Assembly (NCBI RefSeq): GCF_041296265.1
Contig: NC_091684.1
Location: 100,686,001-100,750,000, forward strand
DNA from: Equus caballus
Lineage: Eukaryota > Chordata > Mammalia > Perissodactyla > Equidae
Direction of reading: 5' to 3'
DNA length: 64,000 nucleotides
Shown here: positions 12,960 to 24,300 of the stretch, piece by piece
Numbering within the stretch: position 1 is the stretch's first letter
Layout: each line of letters opens with the position of its first letter
The notes under the pieces: model-generated
Told to the model about the DNA's origin: nothing
The model's database searches: none
What the model saw: the letters and a program-made list of their open reading frames with translations, nothing else
Program-made: the position numbers and the translations under genes

Positions 12960-13070
12960 TCTGGAAGGAGGGGATAGGGGCCCTGGAAGGAGGGGGATAT
13001 GGCGCCTGGAAGGAGGAGATACCCCTGGAAAGAGGAGATGTGGCGCCTGAAAGGATGGGATAAGGCGCAC
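12960..13070 (+). repeat. Small minisatellite, units of about 23 bases
   Basis: About five imperfect units share the core 'ctggaaggaggggata' followed by a variable 'ggcgcc' spacer. The units diverge toward the right end. Confidence 0.75.
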
Positions 13071-13180
13071 GAAAGCTCTTTCTGTGGTCACAGTGCCTTT
13101 CTCATTGCTACTCCTCTACAAATTGGTGTTTTGTCTTATATAGATTTATCAGGAGATACATATCCATATATGTATATATA

Positions 13181-13422
13181 TTTTTTTTTTTGAGGAAGAT
13201 TAGCCCTGAGCTAACATCTGCCTCCAATCCTCCTCTTTCTGCTGAGGAAGACTGGCCCTGAGCTAACATCCATGCCCATCCTCCTCCACTTTATATGTGG
13301 GACGCCTACCACAGCGTGGCTCACCAAGCAGTGCCATGTCCGCACCGGGATCCGAACTGGCAAACCCTGGGCCGCCGAAGCAGAGCAAGCGAACTTACCT
13401 CTGCACCACTGTGCTGGGTCCC
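13181..13422 (-). repeat. ERE SINE
   Basis: A full ERE on the minus strand: a T-run, then 'gaggaagattagccctgag', 'ctaacatc', 'gtgggacgcctaccac' and the tRNA-like end near 13,420. It inserted next to an AT-rich run and old L1 sequence. Confidence 0.9.
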
Positions 13423-13439
13423 AAGCATATATTTTTTTA

Positions 13440-14110
13440 ATTTGTCTTTTAGAAAATCTGGTTTCTGGGTTAATTTATCATTTCTGTTATTTTTATTTAT
13501 GTTATGTTTCATTAATTTCACTTTTTATATTTGTTTTGTCTCTTCTTGTTGTTTTTGAATTTTGTTTTAAAAAGATGAACACAGCGTATTTTCAGTTCAT
13601 GTTTTTATGTTTTCTAGATTTTTAGTCATGAAAGTAAAGTATATTTTCCTCTGAGGATAGCTTTAACTCTACCCCATAGATTTTTGGGTACATATTGTGG
13701 TTTGAATTTGTTAATGACTACTAAGATTGTGCAATTTACCATGTTTCAATACTATTGGCCATCATTATCTCTCTTTTTATGAATTTCGTCTTCTCATTCT
13801 TATCCCACTTTTCCTATTTAGGTATTCATCTTTTTCTTATTGATTTACTTATGTATTTTGCACATAAACCAGCATTTTAATCTTAATTTCATGTTGTGTT
13901 TTACTTTTTGCCAGAGAAGTTTTATAGATTTTTGTGTAGTCAGATGTATCAATAATATTATTTTGGTTTTCTTCTCTGACGTCATTCTTAGATAGCTCTT
14001 TCCTCCTCCATGACTACACAAATCGTTACTTATATTTTCTTCTGATTTTGATTTTTATATGTTACTGAAAGAATATGATTTTATTTTTCCTTTAAATGCT
14101 TAACCATTTA
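13440..14110 (-). repeat. Old LINE-1 fragment
   Basis: AT-rich sequence with 'gaggatagctttaactctac' and 'cccatagattttt', as in the reverse complement of the L1 ORF2 endonuclease region. It is too diverged to hold an open frame. Confidence 0.6.
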
Positions 14111-17100
14111 ACTCAGCATTATTAATTGAACAATTCCTTATTTTCCTACAATATTGGTATTCTATTTTTGTCATGCATATATGATATATATATATATATG
14201 TGTGTATCTATACACCCTTGGACCCACCCTTTTTGGATTTTGTGGGGTTTTTTATATTGTTTTGTCTTTTCCTGTGTCAATAATACACTATTGTGCCTGT
14301 GTTAGCTTTATAAAGCCCTTTAACAAAAGATGATTAAGTCCACTCTTGTTATATTTTTTTTAAGTAATTTTTCGGGCTATTCTGGGTGTTTGTTTTTTCA
14401 TGAAAGCTTTGGAACCATTTGATGAAGTCCTCACAGCCTCACTAGCTCTTTTCGGCTTTGAGTCCTTGGAGAATTCACATCCCCCTCAGCCTCTTCCCAC
14501 TCTCTTGGATCCATTCCTCTGATCACAAAAGGCGTTTTCTCGGCCTGAAGCTGCCATCGGACCTTTCGGCCCTGGGCTGGCCCAGCCACTTACACCCAGA
14601 ATGAAGCACTCAGGGAGTTAATGAGTGCAGAGGGGCTGGCGTGAGTCATAGTGACTATTTCCTCAGATCAAGAGCCTGGAAACATCTTGAAAACACTTTA
14701 TTCAGTCCTACAAAGGACTTACAGGTAGGAATTAAGGATTTCATTTGCTCAGCTCCTGCACTTATTCACTTCATTTGTTCTGTCTGCTTACTAAATAAAT
14801 ATGAAAAGTGCCATTTTGCTCAGGCGGGGCCCTCGTGAGTCCCTCTGTGGCTCAAAGCCCTCTGAGCTGGGCCGCCTGAGGGAGACCACACTGCTTCAAT
14901 AAACAGAGGTCAAATGTGTCAGTGTTCACAAGGTACCCAGTAGGGACCGGCCACGTATAACGACCCCCAGCTCCCGCTCATGGTCTATGTGGATCCAGGG
15001 GATCCCCAAAGGCCGTTGCTTTCCACACTTTCACTCAGGGTTCCAGATCACTGGATCGTACCACTTTATATCTGCCAACACTTCTGTGATGACCATAGCA
15101 TCGGACAAGAGGGCATTTCCGAGATGTGCACTGGCCCTCATCCACTTCCACCCAGAGGTGACACGTCACAGGCCTCTCTTATTGAAATGTTGGCAAATAA
15201 CAGTGAAATGGATCACAAGATACCAGCTCTTAGTCATACAGAGGCCTAATAGTCACAGACAATTAGACTGAACAATTATAAGGAGTGTCCTGGTGACCGC
15301 ACCAGGAGATGGCTGTCCTCTATTCTCCCGGCTCACAGGTTTTATAGTCATCCACTCATTCCAAGTCTACTTGCTGAGCACCCCGATTGCCCATCGCTGG
15401 AGCACCATTCTACAGCTTATCTCTGATGTTAGGGACACACAGGGCTACAGCGTCTGTGAGGGCATGACCGGCTGTGTCCATCCAGTGCCTGGGAAATATT
15501 TGACATATAAATTAATATTTTATCTCCAGATACCTGGCTTCTTTGCTCTTGTATTTAAGACAGGTGACTTGGAAAGGTCAAGCATGGCACTGAAGTTGAA
15601 TTAAGGGCCTCCGGAAGGTAAGAGTCATTGAGAATGCCCTGAACTTAAGTGACTCGGTTGTCCATGTTCTATATAAGGGAATTCAGGGCAAAGATGGGAT
15701 CCTAGGGAAGCAAACCCCAGAGAGCTCTCCACTGCTGCTCATTAGGGGTTGTGGGCTGGTTTGGTGGCAGGAGGGCTGAGAACCAGTAGGCAACTTGAGA
15801 ATGTCCTATTCAACTGAGCAGGAGCTTCCTTATGAAACTGCTGTGGTCGTCTCCCCTCCAGACAGGAGGGGTCCCAGCCTGCTCCCAGGAAGTCACTTGG
15901 CATTGCGAGGGTCTTAATGCTCCTGAGAACATACGAGTCACAGTCCTGGCTTCTTCTGGCACCGAGGTCACTAGACTAGGAACCATGTCTACTGTGGTTG
16001 GGGTGGGGTTGAAACAGCTTAAGATCTGTGTTGACTGCTGCCCAGGAATGTCAGTACAGGAGAGGCCCCTACGCTGTAGAATGGCGTAGACCTGCGTTTT
16101 CTGAAATAGCTGCCCCAGTCCTCTCCTTTACCCAGGCTGTGCCTGCAGAGCCAAATGACACCTCCTTACTTGCTCTCTGTGCCGAAGAGCAAACCAGACT
16201 CCTGTGGCCCACGGGGCAGGTTGACCTGAAGCTTCTTCCTGGCGTCTGGGTTCTCCACATTCCCAGCCTTCAACATGGCAGGAGGTTTTTTTTCCCTACT
16301 GAGTCACATAGTTCTGCCACTCTTTCCTTCGCTCTTGTCAAGAAATAGGCTTTGGCTTAAGTATTGGAACGGATAGTGACCACGTTGAGAGGGTCTGCCC
16401 AGACCAGCACAACCTTGTCTGGGTCCCAGTGGGTGTATTGTACAGTGTGGTCCCTCCCAGGCCCCAAGTTTAATTGGTTGGACCAGAGGGTGACATGTGG
16501 GGCAGGTAGATTCATTTCCACAGGAGTTTTGAATTGATGTCAAGCGAGAGCCTCTGATCTCTGGGTGGCAATCTCTGTGACACACGATTCCCTATGCTGG
16601 GCAGTTGAGACACTCGCAAGCAGAGGAAGCTGGTGGGTAAAGGAGGAAAAAGTGAGGATGCACAGAGAGAGACAGAGGCCAGCGGGGAAGCACGACGCTG
16701 CCTGTGCTCCCCGAGACCATCTCGAGCCAACTCAGAACTCTCTGTTCTTGGAAGAAATGCCTCTCTCTGGCTTAAACAAGATTCAGTTACTGTCTCTTAT
16801 TTGCAGTAAAAAAAAAAAAAGGCCTTTCTAAGCTCCCTCAACGAGCGTGTCCAGGTGCAGCCCCTGTTCTGGAAAGTTGTTTGCTCATTATTGTATAACT
16901 GACCTGTTTCAAAAGCTTCCGGGGAATGGAGATTTTCCAAGAAACAGGAGGAAGATCTTATCAGAGAGCCTGAGCTGCATGCTGTGGCTTTTGTTTGATC
17001 CCTGAGGCATGACTGCAGGGGTGTTGGGAAGAGGGGTGGGTCTTGGGGGTCCCCTTCAGGCAGGATCAGAAAGGGCAGTCACCCTGGTCCCTGAGAGCAA

Positions 17101-17229
17101 AGAGACAGCGTTTGGTTTCCTGTCTGGGGAGGGTTCATCCACGTGTCATTCCAATTTCTTAAGCACTGGTGTCATTTAAATTGTCTTAGCCGTAGTCTGT
17201 CAATGAAATCAGCTAAACATAAAGAGGCC
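14111..17229. other. Intergenic DNA between MBL1 and SFTPD, last part
   Basis: A short (TA)n(TG)n run lies at about 14,177-14,206. A diverged L2-like stretch lies at about 15,345-15,440 (ccactcattccaagtctact ... gagcacc). Nothing else was recognised. Confidence 0.5.
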
Positions 17230-17420
17230 TTTGGCCTAAAAATTCACAGGCCAAAAGTATAAGCTTTGAGGTCCGATGACCGTTTTCCGAGGAGCTGTAG
17301 AAGCTGCCTGCGGCCCCGTGCAAGTCCCTCCCTCTCTGTGCTTGGTTCCCATATCCGTCAAATGAGGAGGAGGATTTGACTGGACTACCTCTGGGGCAGA
17401 GTAGGGGAGGAAACTTCTGG
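17230..17420 (+). repeat. MIR-like fragment
   Basis: 'agtataagctttgaggtccg' followed by 'gtgcaagtccctccctctct' and 'catatccgtcaaatgagga' follows MIR order on the plus strand, with an atypical middle. Confidence 0.6.
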
Positions 17421-18181
17421 AACTGCCAGGCCACAGGAGGGTTGGGGATGAACCTGGGCACGAGATGAATCTGTGCCTGACGTTTCAGAGGGAGTTAGGA
17501 CTTTGCAGACAGTGCTCCCTCCCATGAGCCAGGAGGCAGTCACACTGACACAGATGGAGGGAGGACCTGGGCTGTGTGAGGATGAGGAGTCGACGGGGGT
17601 GAGGCCATGCAGTCGGGGTCGCGGGGTGGGGGCAGATGCTCCCACCAGGTCATCCTGCTATGCTGTGCAGCTGTCTGGGCTCAGGCCTTGAAGCAGGAGG
17701 CAGCCCCTGAGGCCTCCCAGCCCCCTGGGTACTCCAGCTTGCAGTGGCTACAGGAGTCTGTAGCTCAGGGAGAGGTCCTGAACAGAGGTGCACGTGGGGA
17801 GCCGTAAGCAGAAGGCACCGGAAGCCATGGGACAGATGAGCTCACCCTGTAGGGAGCACAGGGAGAGAAGAGAACCGAGAGCTGAGGGTCCAGCGCTGGC
17901 CATTAAGTGGCCAAGAGGAGGATGAGGAGCCACAAAAGAGGCTGCTAAGGAGCAGCTGTAAGGATGAGATAAAAGCCAGCCAGAGTGGTGTCCTGGAAGC
18001 CAAAAGAGGAGGGGGGGGGAGAGGGGTCAGCGGACTCAGAGGCAGGGGGAGGAGGGCTGACGAGGAGCCATCGGGTTTTGCAGGAGGGAGGTCTTGGGAA
18101 CCTGATTTTACCCCTGCAGCTGAGAAAGCCGCGGCCCTCCCTCCTCTGCCAGGGCTCCCACCGTGTGCGGCCGGTTGGTGC
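17421..18181. other. DNA just beyond the SFTPD 3' end
   Basis: Purine-rich, GC-rich sequence including a G-run at about 18,008-18,020. No gene was seen. It lies downstream of SFTPD on the minus strand. Confidence 0.5.
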
Positions 18182-18187
18182 TTTATT
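18182..18187 (-). terminator. SFTPD: SFTPD polyadenylation signal, distal
   Basis: AATAAA on the minus strand, 171 bases past the SFTPD stop codon. It would give the short 3' UTR expected for SFTPD. Confidence 0.6.
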
Positions 18188-18265
18188 CCCAGATGGGCGT
18201 TCAGCAGCAGCCCTGCCTGCTCCCCCAGCTCTGTGGAGACGCCCTGGCCGGCAGAGGTGTCATCT

Positions 18266-18271
18266 TTTATT
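18266..18271 (-). terminator. SFTPD: SFTPD polyadenylation signal, proximal
   Basis: AATAAA on the minus strand (ccaataaaagatgacacc), 87 bases past the stop codon. Either this or the distal hexamer, or both, could be used. Confidence 0.6.
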
Positions 18272-18357
18272 GGCCTGTTGGCAGCACACGGGCCTGGGCC
18301 CTGCCTCACCGGCCAGGCTCCGGGCCAGCACCGCCTCCCCCGCCCCCACCCCGTGGC

Positions 18358-21300
18358 TCAGAACTCGCAGATCACAAGGCGCTGCTCCTTGCAGTTCTTG
18401 TCGTTCCACTTGCCATTGGTGAAGATCTCCACGCAGTTCTCGGCCTCTCCGTTGTTGTTGGGCTCCCCCGGGGCCCAGTTGGAATAGACCAGGGTCTCCC
18501 CCGTTGGGTAGGTGAACTTGCCCTCTGTCGTGGCGTCGGTCATGCTCAGGAAGGCGATCTTGTTCTGAGCTGTCACCAGCTGCTGCAGGGCCTCGTTCTC
18601 AGCGGCCGAGCGTGGGGAGGCCAGCTGCCCCCCGGCCTGTGTGCACACCTGCTGTGCCTCCTCAAAAGATTTCTCAAAGCCTCCCGTCTTGAAGATCTTC
18701 TCCCCGACCCTTCGGCCATTGGGGAAGAGCTCAGCTAGAAGAGGAGAGAAGGCTGGCTGGCGCTCAGGGGCTCGTGGATGGAAATCTCCAGGGCTCCAGA
18801 GAGAGCTGTGCCCCAGCCTCACTGGGCTGATCAGGAGCCCGGGCTGCACCCTGACCCATTGCCCTTCTCCTCGGAGGAGCTTCAACAAGGACTCGGGGGG
18901 CAGTTTCTCCCCCCGCTCAAGGTCGCACCCAGGGTCAGTGCAAGAGTTCGTGTGCTGTCACTGGGTTTATGTTCCGTGCATCTGGGTGGGTGTGCGTGTA
19001 CATACATGAGCATGTCCATGATTCCATCTGAAGGGACACAGGAGCACTTAAGGGCCATCTGGATTTGTGTGTGCGCGCGTGTGTGTGTGTACACGCGTGT
19101 GTGCTCTGTGTGAAGACAGGGTGGAGAGAGGGATTGTATTGAAGTGCACGTGTGTGCAGGTGCACGCACACGTCCTCCTTGGCTTGCAGGGGTGTGCACG
19201 AGTGAGTGACTACGTATGCAGACACGTGTGTGGAGGGAGGGAGACACGCCTAGTGCTGGAGCCCCTCATCCTTGAGTCCTTGAGCTTGAGGACTTGGGAG
19301 CCAACCCTGTGTCTCACCCAGTCAGGCCCCTTCATGCCCAACTTCAGAAAACTGTTTTTGGATCAATGAGATTTGCTGAAGGATGTGAACTCAAAGCTGA
19401 CGTCAAGGAGGAGGAGGAGGAGCAGCTGGGGATGGAGGTGGAGGTTCCCAAGGGCACAGGGCCCTCAGTCGTGTGCTGCTGGAGGCCTCTGGCTCCAGGA
19501 TGCCCGGGTTAGGGAAGAATCTCTGCATGCCCATGGGCACAACTAGGGTGAGGCACTTGGTGGCCACACACCAAGGTCAGGCCCCCACCAAGGCCTTGAA
19601 CCCCGAGGGCAACATCTCAGCCCCAGCTCTTGGGACACAGTCTGAATTCTCTGCTGCCGTAGGCTGTGCAGCAACATCTCTGGCACTTGCACACCTGGCC
19701 CCACAGAGGTAAGAAACGCATCCTGTGTTGGGCGTCCCCGTGTCTGTGAGAGGGACCGGCACAGGGTAGGCAGGAGTGAAGCTCTGCAGAACTGTGCTGA
19801 GCTCGGGGCATCCATCTGGCTTGGGTCACGGTGGCTGTGATGCTGGGGGGTGTTCTGGAGCCTATGTCCTTGACCGTGCTCCCACCATCGCTGAACTGGG
19901 GCCACGGGCCGCATCCTCCTACCCGTTCTTTGCATCTGCTTCCAGCTCTGGGAGCAGGTGCTGCGCTGCTGTGTCCTAGCCCTCTCCTTAGCCCCACTCC
20001 CTGCCCCGGTCCCGGGTCCAGCCCTAAACAAGGTGCCAGCCAATCCTAGACCCAGGCCCAGCCAACTCCAAGTTAAGGCTCAGACCCCGTGTGTGGCTGT
20101 TCCTCAGTGCGCAGCTCAGGCTCAGGTCCAGGGACTCACCTTTCTTATACTGAGAGAAGGCATCCTGGAGTTGTTGTACCTGTCTTTGTAAGGCCTCCAC
20201 CTGCCGCCTCAGAGCAGTGACATCTGCAGGAGAGAGGCTGAGTGAAGGCCTGTCCAGCACAGCCTGCGATCAGCTCAGAGCCTGGGCCTCAGGGCAGGGC
20301 GCCCACTTGCAGGCACATATTGGGAATGGGGCTAAGTTGCTGAACCGAACCCCAGGAAGCCCACCTCTGCTGACACAGTGCTGGCCCCTGCTGCCCATGG
20401 GATTTCCTGTGGTTCTGCTGTGAGCTAATTGTCCCCTGAGCAGACCCCTGCAACTCGCTGACACTGAACCAGATGACATTTTAACTCCAGACTCTGAGAA
20501 TCTGAGAGCACTTCCTTTTTTGAGGGGACAGGAATACACGTTCCTCAGGTACTTCTCAACCACTGGGTTATGTGATGCTCAAAGCTACCCTATGATCTGG
20601 GAAGGGTGCTACACTCTTCCCAATGATCAGATGGAAAAACCGCCCAGGGTTGCCCTCCACTGAGTAACAGAGTTTAAAACCAGAGCCTAATTCTCCTGCC
20701 TCCCAGCCAGCCAACCTCTCCTGCTTTCCACCCGCCAACTGTAGGTCACGGGGCGGACATCCAAGGGAAGGGGCTGCCCGAGGTGGAGAGGGCTCCTCTC
20801 TCCCCCACAACCCCCAGAGCCATGGGGGCTACCTTACCTGGAAGCCCACTCTCTCCCTTTGCTCCTTTGTCCCCAGGGACACCTCTCTCCCCCATCAGTC
20901 CTGGGGGGCCCCTGGCACCTGGAGGTCCCTGTGGACCCACAGCTCCAGCAGACCCTGGGATCAGAGAAGGGGAGTTGGGTGAACTCTGCACACATTTCCC
21001 AGCGTTTTCACCCTCCCAGTACATGGAGTGTCCTACGGCCCAGACACACACCCTCCCCATACACAGCCTGTTCCCCGGACCCAACCACGTGCCCTCTCTG
21101 TCCCCATCACTCAGCAACCAATCTTCCTTGTAGACAAACTGTCCATGTTGCTCACACCACACTCTCCCCAGATACAGACAGTCCCAGAGCCCAACAATGT
21201 ATCCTCCTTGGATGTAGACTGCCCCCGTTGGCCAGGAACGCCAGTTCTGACTGGGTGGGTGGGGCAGAGGGGTGGGCATCAACAGCTTCAGTGGACGCAT

Positions 21301-24300
21301 GGGAACCGGAGCCCAGACCCGGCTCCTTCCATCGCTCACCTGCTGTCCCAGCACTGCCAGGGGCTCCCGGCTGGCCAGCGGCTCCCCTGTCTCCTTTAGG
21401 ACCCATGGGGCCTCTTGTCCCCGCAGAGCCCTGCATGCCTGGGGCACCCACTTCTCCTGTGGAAGGAACAGATTGGGAGAAATGCTGCTGGGAGTGTGTT
21501 CAGCGTGTGTCGTCCTCAGTCCTGGAGCTTTTCACCCGCAGCTCCAGGTGGGAGAGAACTCGGGAGACTGCCCCTTATTGCCGGGATGGCAGCAGGGAAG
21601 TGCTGCCGAGGTGAGGCTGTGGGGGAAGGGCTGCGGCCGGCCGGGCCTTCCCAGTGCCGGTGGTCTGGGCCTCCTGGTGCTCTGAGCATGCCTTCCAGCA
21701 CATCATGCTCTGCCAGCGTCCTTCCTCTCTTTCCCTCCCACAGAGCCCACGTGCCAACCACCTACCTTTGGGCCCAGCCTCTCCTTTTGGGCCTGGTTTT
21801 CCTTGAGGTCCCATGTTCCCCTGCCTCCCTGTGGGACCCTCTTTTCCAGCTGGACCTGGAGAACCTTGAGGTCCTGGAAGTCCTGGGGAAAAGGACCAGC
21901 CCAGTGAATGACACTAAGTCTTCTTGGAAGCGGGAGCGCGTGATAAAATGAGAGCAGTAATGGGAGTCAGAGAGGCAGCGTCATCCTAAGGATGCTGCCC
22001 AGCCACATCCCAGTCTTCCCTGAGTAACCCAGTGCCACCTTCAGAACGACCCTCTTCCTTCTTCCTGGGATAGGATCTGGGCATGCCTCCCCGCACGTCC
22101 TAGTGGCAGCAGCACCTCCTGCAGTCATCTGCATTCCATGTCCAGCTGCTCACCACGTGGTCCAGCGTCTCCTTTGGGTCCAGGTTCTCCAACAGACCCA
22201 TTCTCCCCTTTGGGCCCAACTGGTCCAGGTGGTCCAGGCATTCCTGCTCGTCCTACAGCTCCTGGCAGACCTGCAGCAGCAGAGAAATGAGAATGAACCT
22301 GGCTCTGCGTAAACCTGTAGGGTCAGGCCGGTGGCATTCCTTCCAGGTTCTACAGGGCGTAGATGTTTCACCTCCACACTTCTCAGTCCAGGGGTGACCC
22401 GGGAAATGAATGTCCACATCCCCATTTTACAGGCTTCCCAGAGTTGGAGGCGGATCCCAGCAGGCATCCTGTCAGCATCCCCCTGGATCATGTACTCCTC
22501 GCTCTCCCCTTCCCAGAACCAAAGTTTGCGTCAGAAATGATGCCCAACACTGATCATCAGGGAAACGCAAATCAAAACCACAGTGAGATATCACCTCACA
22601 CCTGTTAGAATGGCTGTTATCAGAACCACAAGAAATAACAAGTGTTGGCGAGGATGTGGAGAGAAGGGAACCCTCATACACTGCTGGTGGGAGTGCAAAC
22701 TCGTGCAGCCACTATGGAAAACAGTATGGAGATTTCTCAAAAAATCAAAAATAGAAATACCATAAGATCCAGTGATTCCACTTCTGGGCATTTTTATCTG
22801 AAGTAAATGAAAACACTCACCTGAAAAGATATTTGCACCCCCATGTTCATCACAGCATTATTCACAATAGTCAAGATGTGGAGACAACCTAAGTGTCCAG
22901 TGAGGGATGAATGGATAAAGAAAATGGGAGATATATATACAATGGAATATTATTCAGCCATAAAAAAGAAGGAAAGCTTGTCATTTGCAACAACACAGAT
23001 GGCCCTTGAGGGCATTATGCTAAGTGAAATAAGTTAGACAGAGAAAGACAAATACCATATGACCTCATTTATATCTGGAATCTAAAAAGATTGAACTTAC
23101 AGATACAGAGAACACATTGGTGGTTGTCAGAGGCGAGAGTGGTGGGTGGGGGAAATGGGCAAAAGTGGCCAAAAGATAATGTAAAGCATGGTGACTATAG
23201 CTAATAATACTGTATTGAATATTTGAAAGTTGCTGAGAGAGTAAATCTTAAAAGTTCTCAGCACAAGAAAAAGTTTGTAACTATGTGTGGTGGTTGATGT
23301 TAACTAGACTTATTGTGGTGATCATTTCACGATGTATACAAATATTGAATCCTTATATTGTATACTTGAAACTAATACATCAGCTATATCTCAATTTTTA
23401 AAAAGCTATGTAACATGGTCTTGAAACTATAGACAACAGGCCAAATTATTATCTAACGCGTCATTAAGTGATAAAAGTATGCTATAAACCCTATGTTCAA
23501 TATGCTCCTGTTTCCTAAACATGTACGTGCATTGTCAGGTGTGTGCACAGGTAATACACAGTGGAAAAAACACAGGAAAGAGGTACACACAAGTGTTAAC
23601 AGTTGTTCCTTCAAAGGGGTACAATTAAGGTAATTTTAATTTTCTTCTTTTTTGTCTTTAGTGATCACATATTACTTTTGTATTGAAAAAATGATCAGTT
23701 TTTAAAAAAGCATGTTACCTCAAGAAAGGCTGCCTAAGCCTAAAATTATACAAGATTTATGCAAAAGGAGGAAAGGGAGCAAATGACCATCAATAGTGAA
23801 GAATGTTACACTCCATTCTGCTAGTTTGATTATTCCTTTTTATTGAGGTGAAATTCATATAATGTAAAATTAACCTTTTTAAAGTATACAATTCAGTGGC
23901 ATTTAGCACATTCACAGTGTTGTGCAACTATCTCCTCTGTTTATTTAAAAACCTTTCATCGCCTGCAAAGAAAACCCCACACCCATTAAGCCATCACTCC
24001 CTGGCCCCTCTCCTCCCAGGCCCCGGCTACCACGATTTTGCTTTCCGTCCACATCACCTATTCTGGATATTTCGTAGGGATGTGTTCATACAACATGCAA
24101 CGCTTTGTGTTTGGCTTTTTAAATGTGGAGTGATGTTCTTGTGGTTCAGCTACTTTGTAGCGTGTCTCAGTGCTTCATTCCTTTGTATGGGTGAACAGTA
24201 TTCCATTCTACGGAGAGAACACATTTTCTTTATCCATTCTTTGCTTGATGGACATTTGGGCTCTTTCTGTCTTTTGGTTATTGAGAACAAAGCTGCTATA

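Noticed and set aside
6075-18181. Possible SFTPA gene between MBL1 and SFTPD
   Set aside because: No collagen exon, neck or C-type lectin motif is present on either strand. By human gene order SFTPA would lie on the other side of MBL1, outside the window.
20859-21614. 251-residue open frame on the plus strand
   Set aside because: It is the antisense of SFTPD collagen exons. The Gly-X-Y codon pattern keeps the other strand open, and no independent domain is seen.
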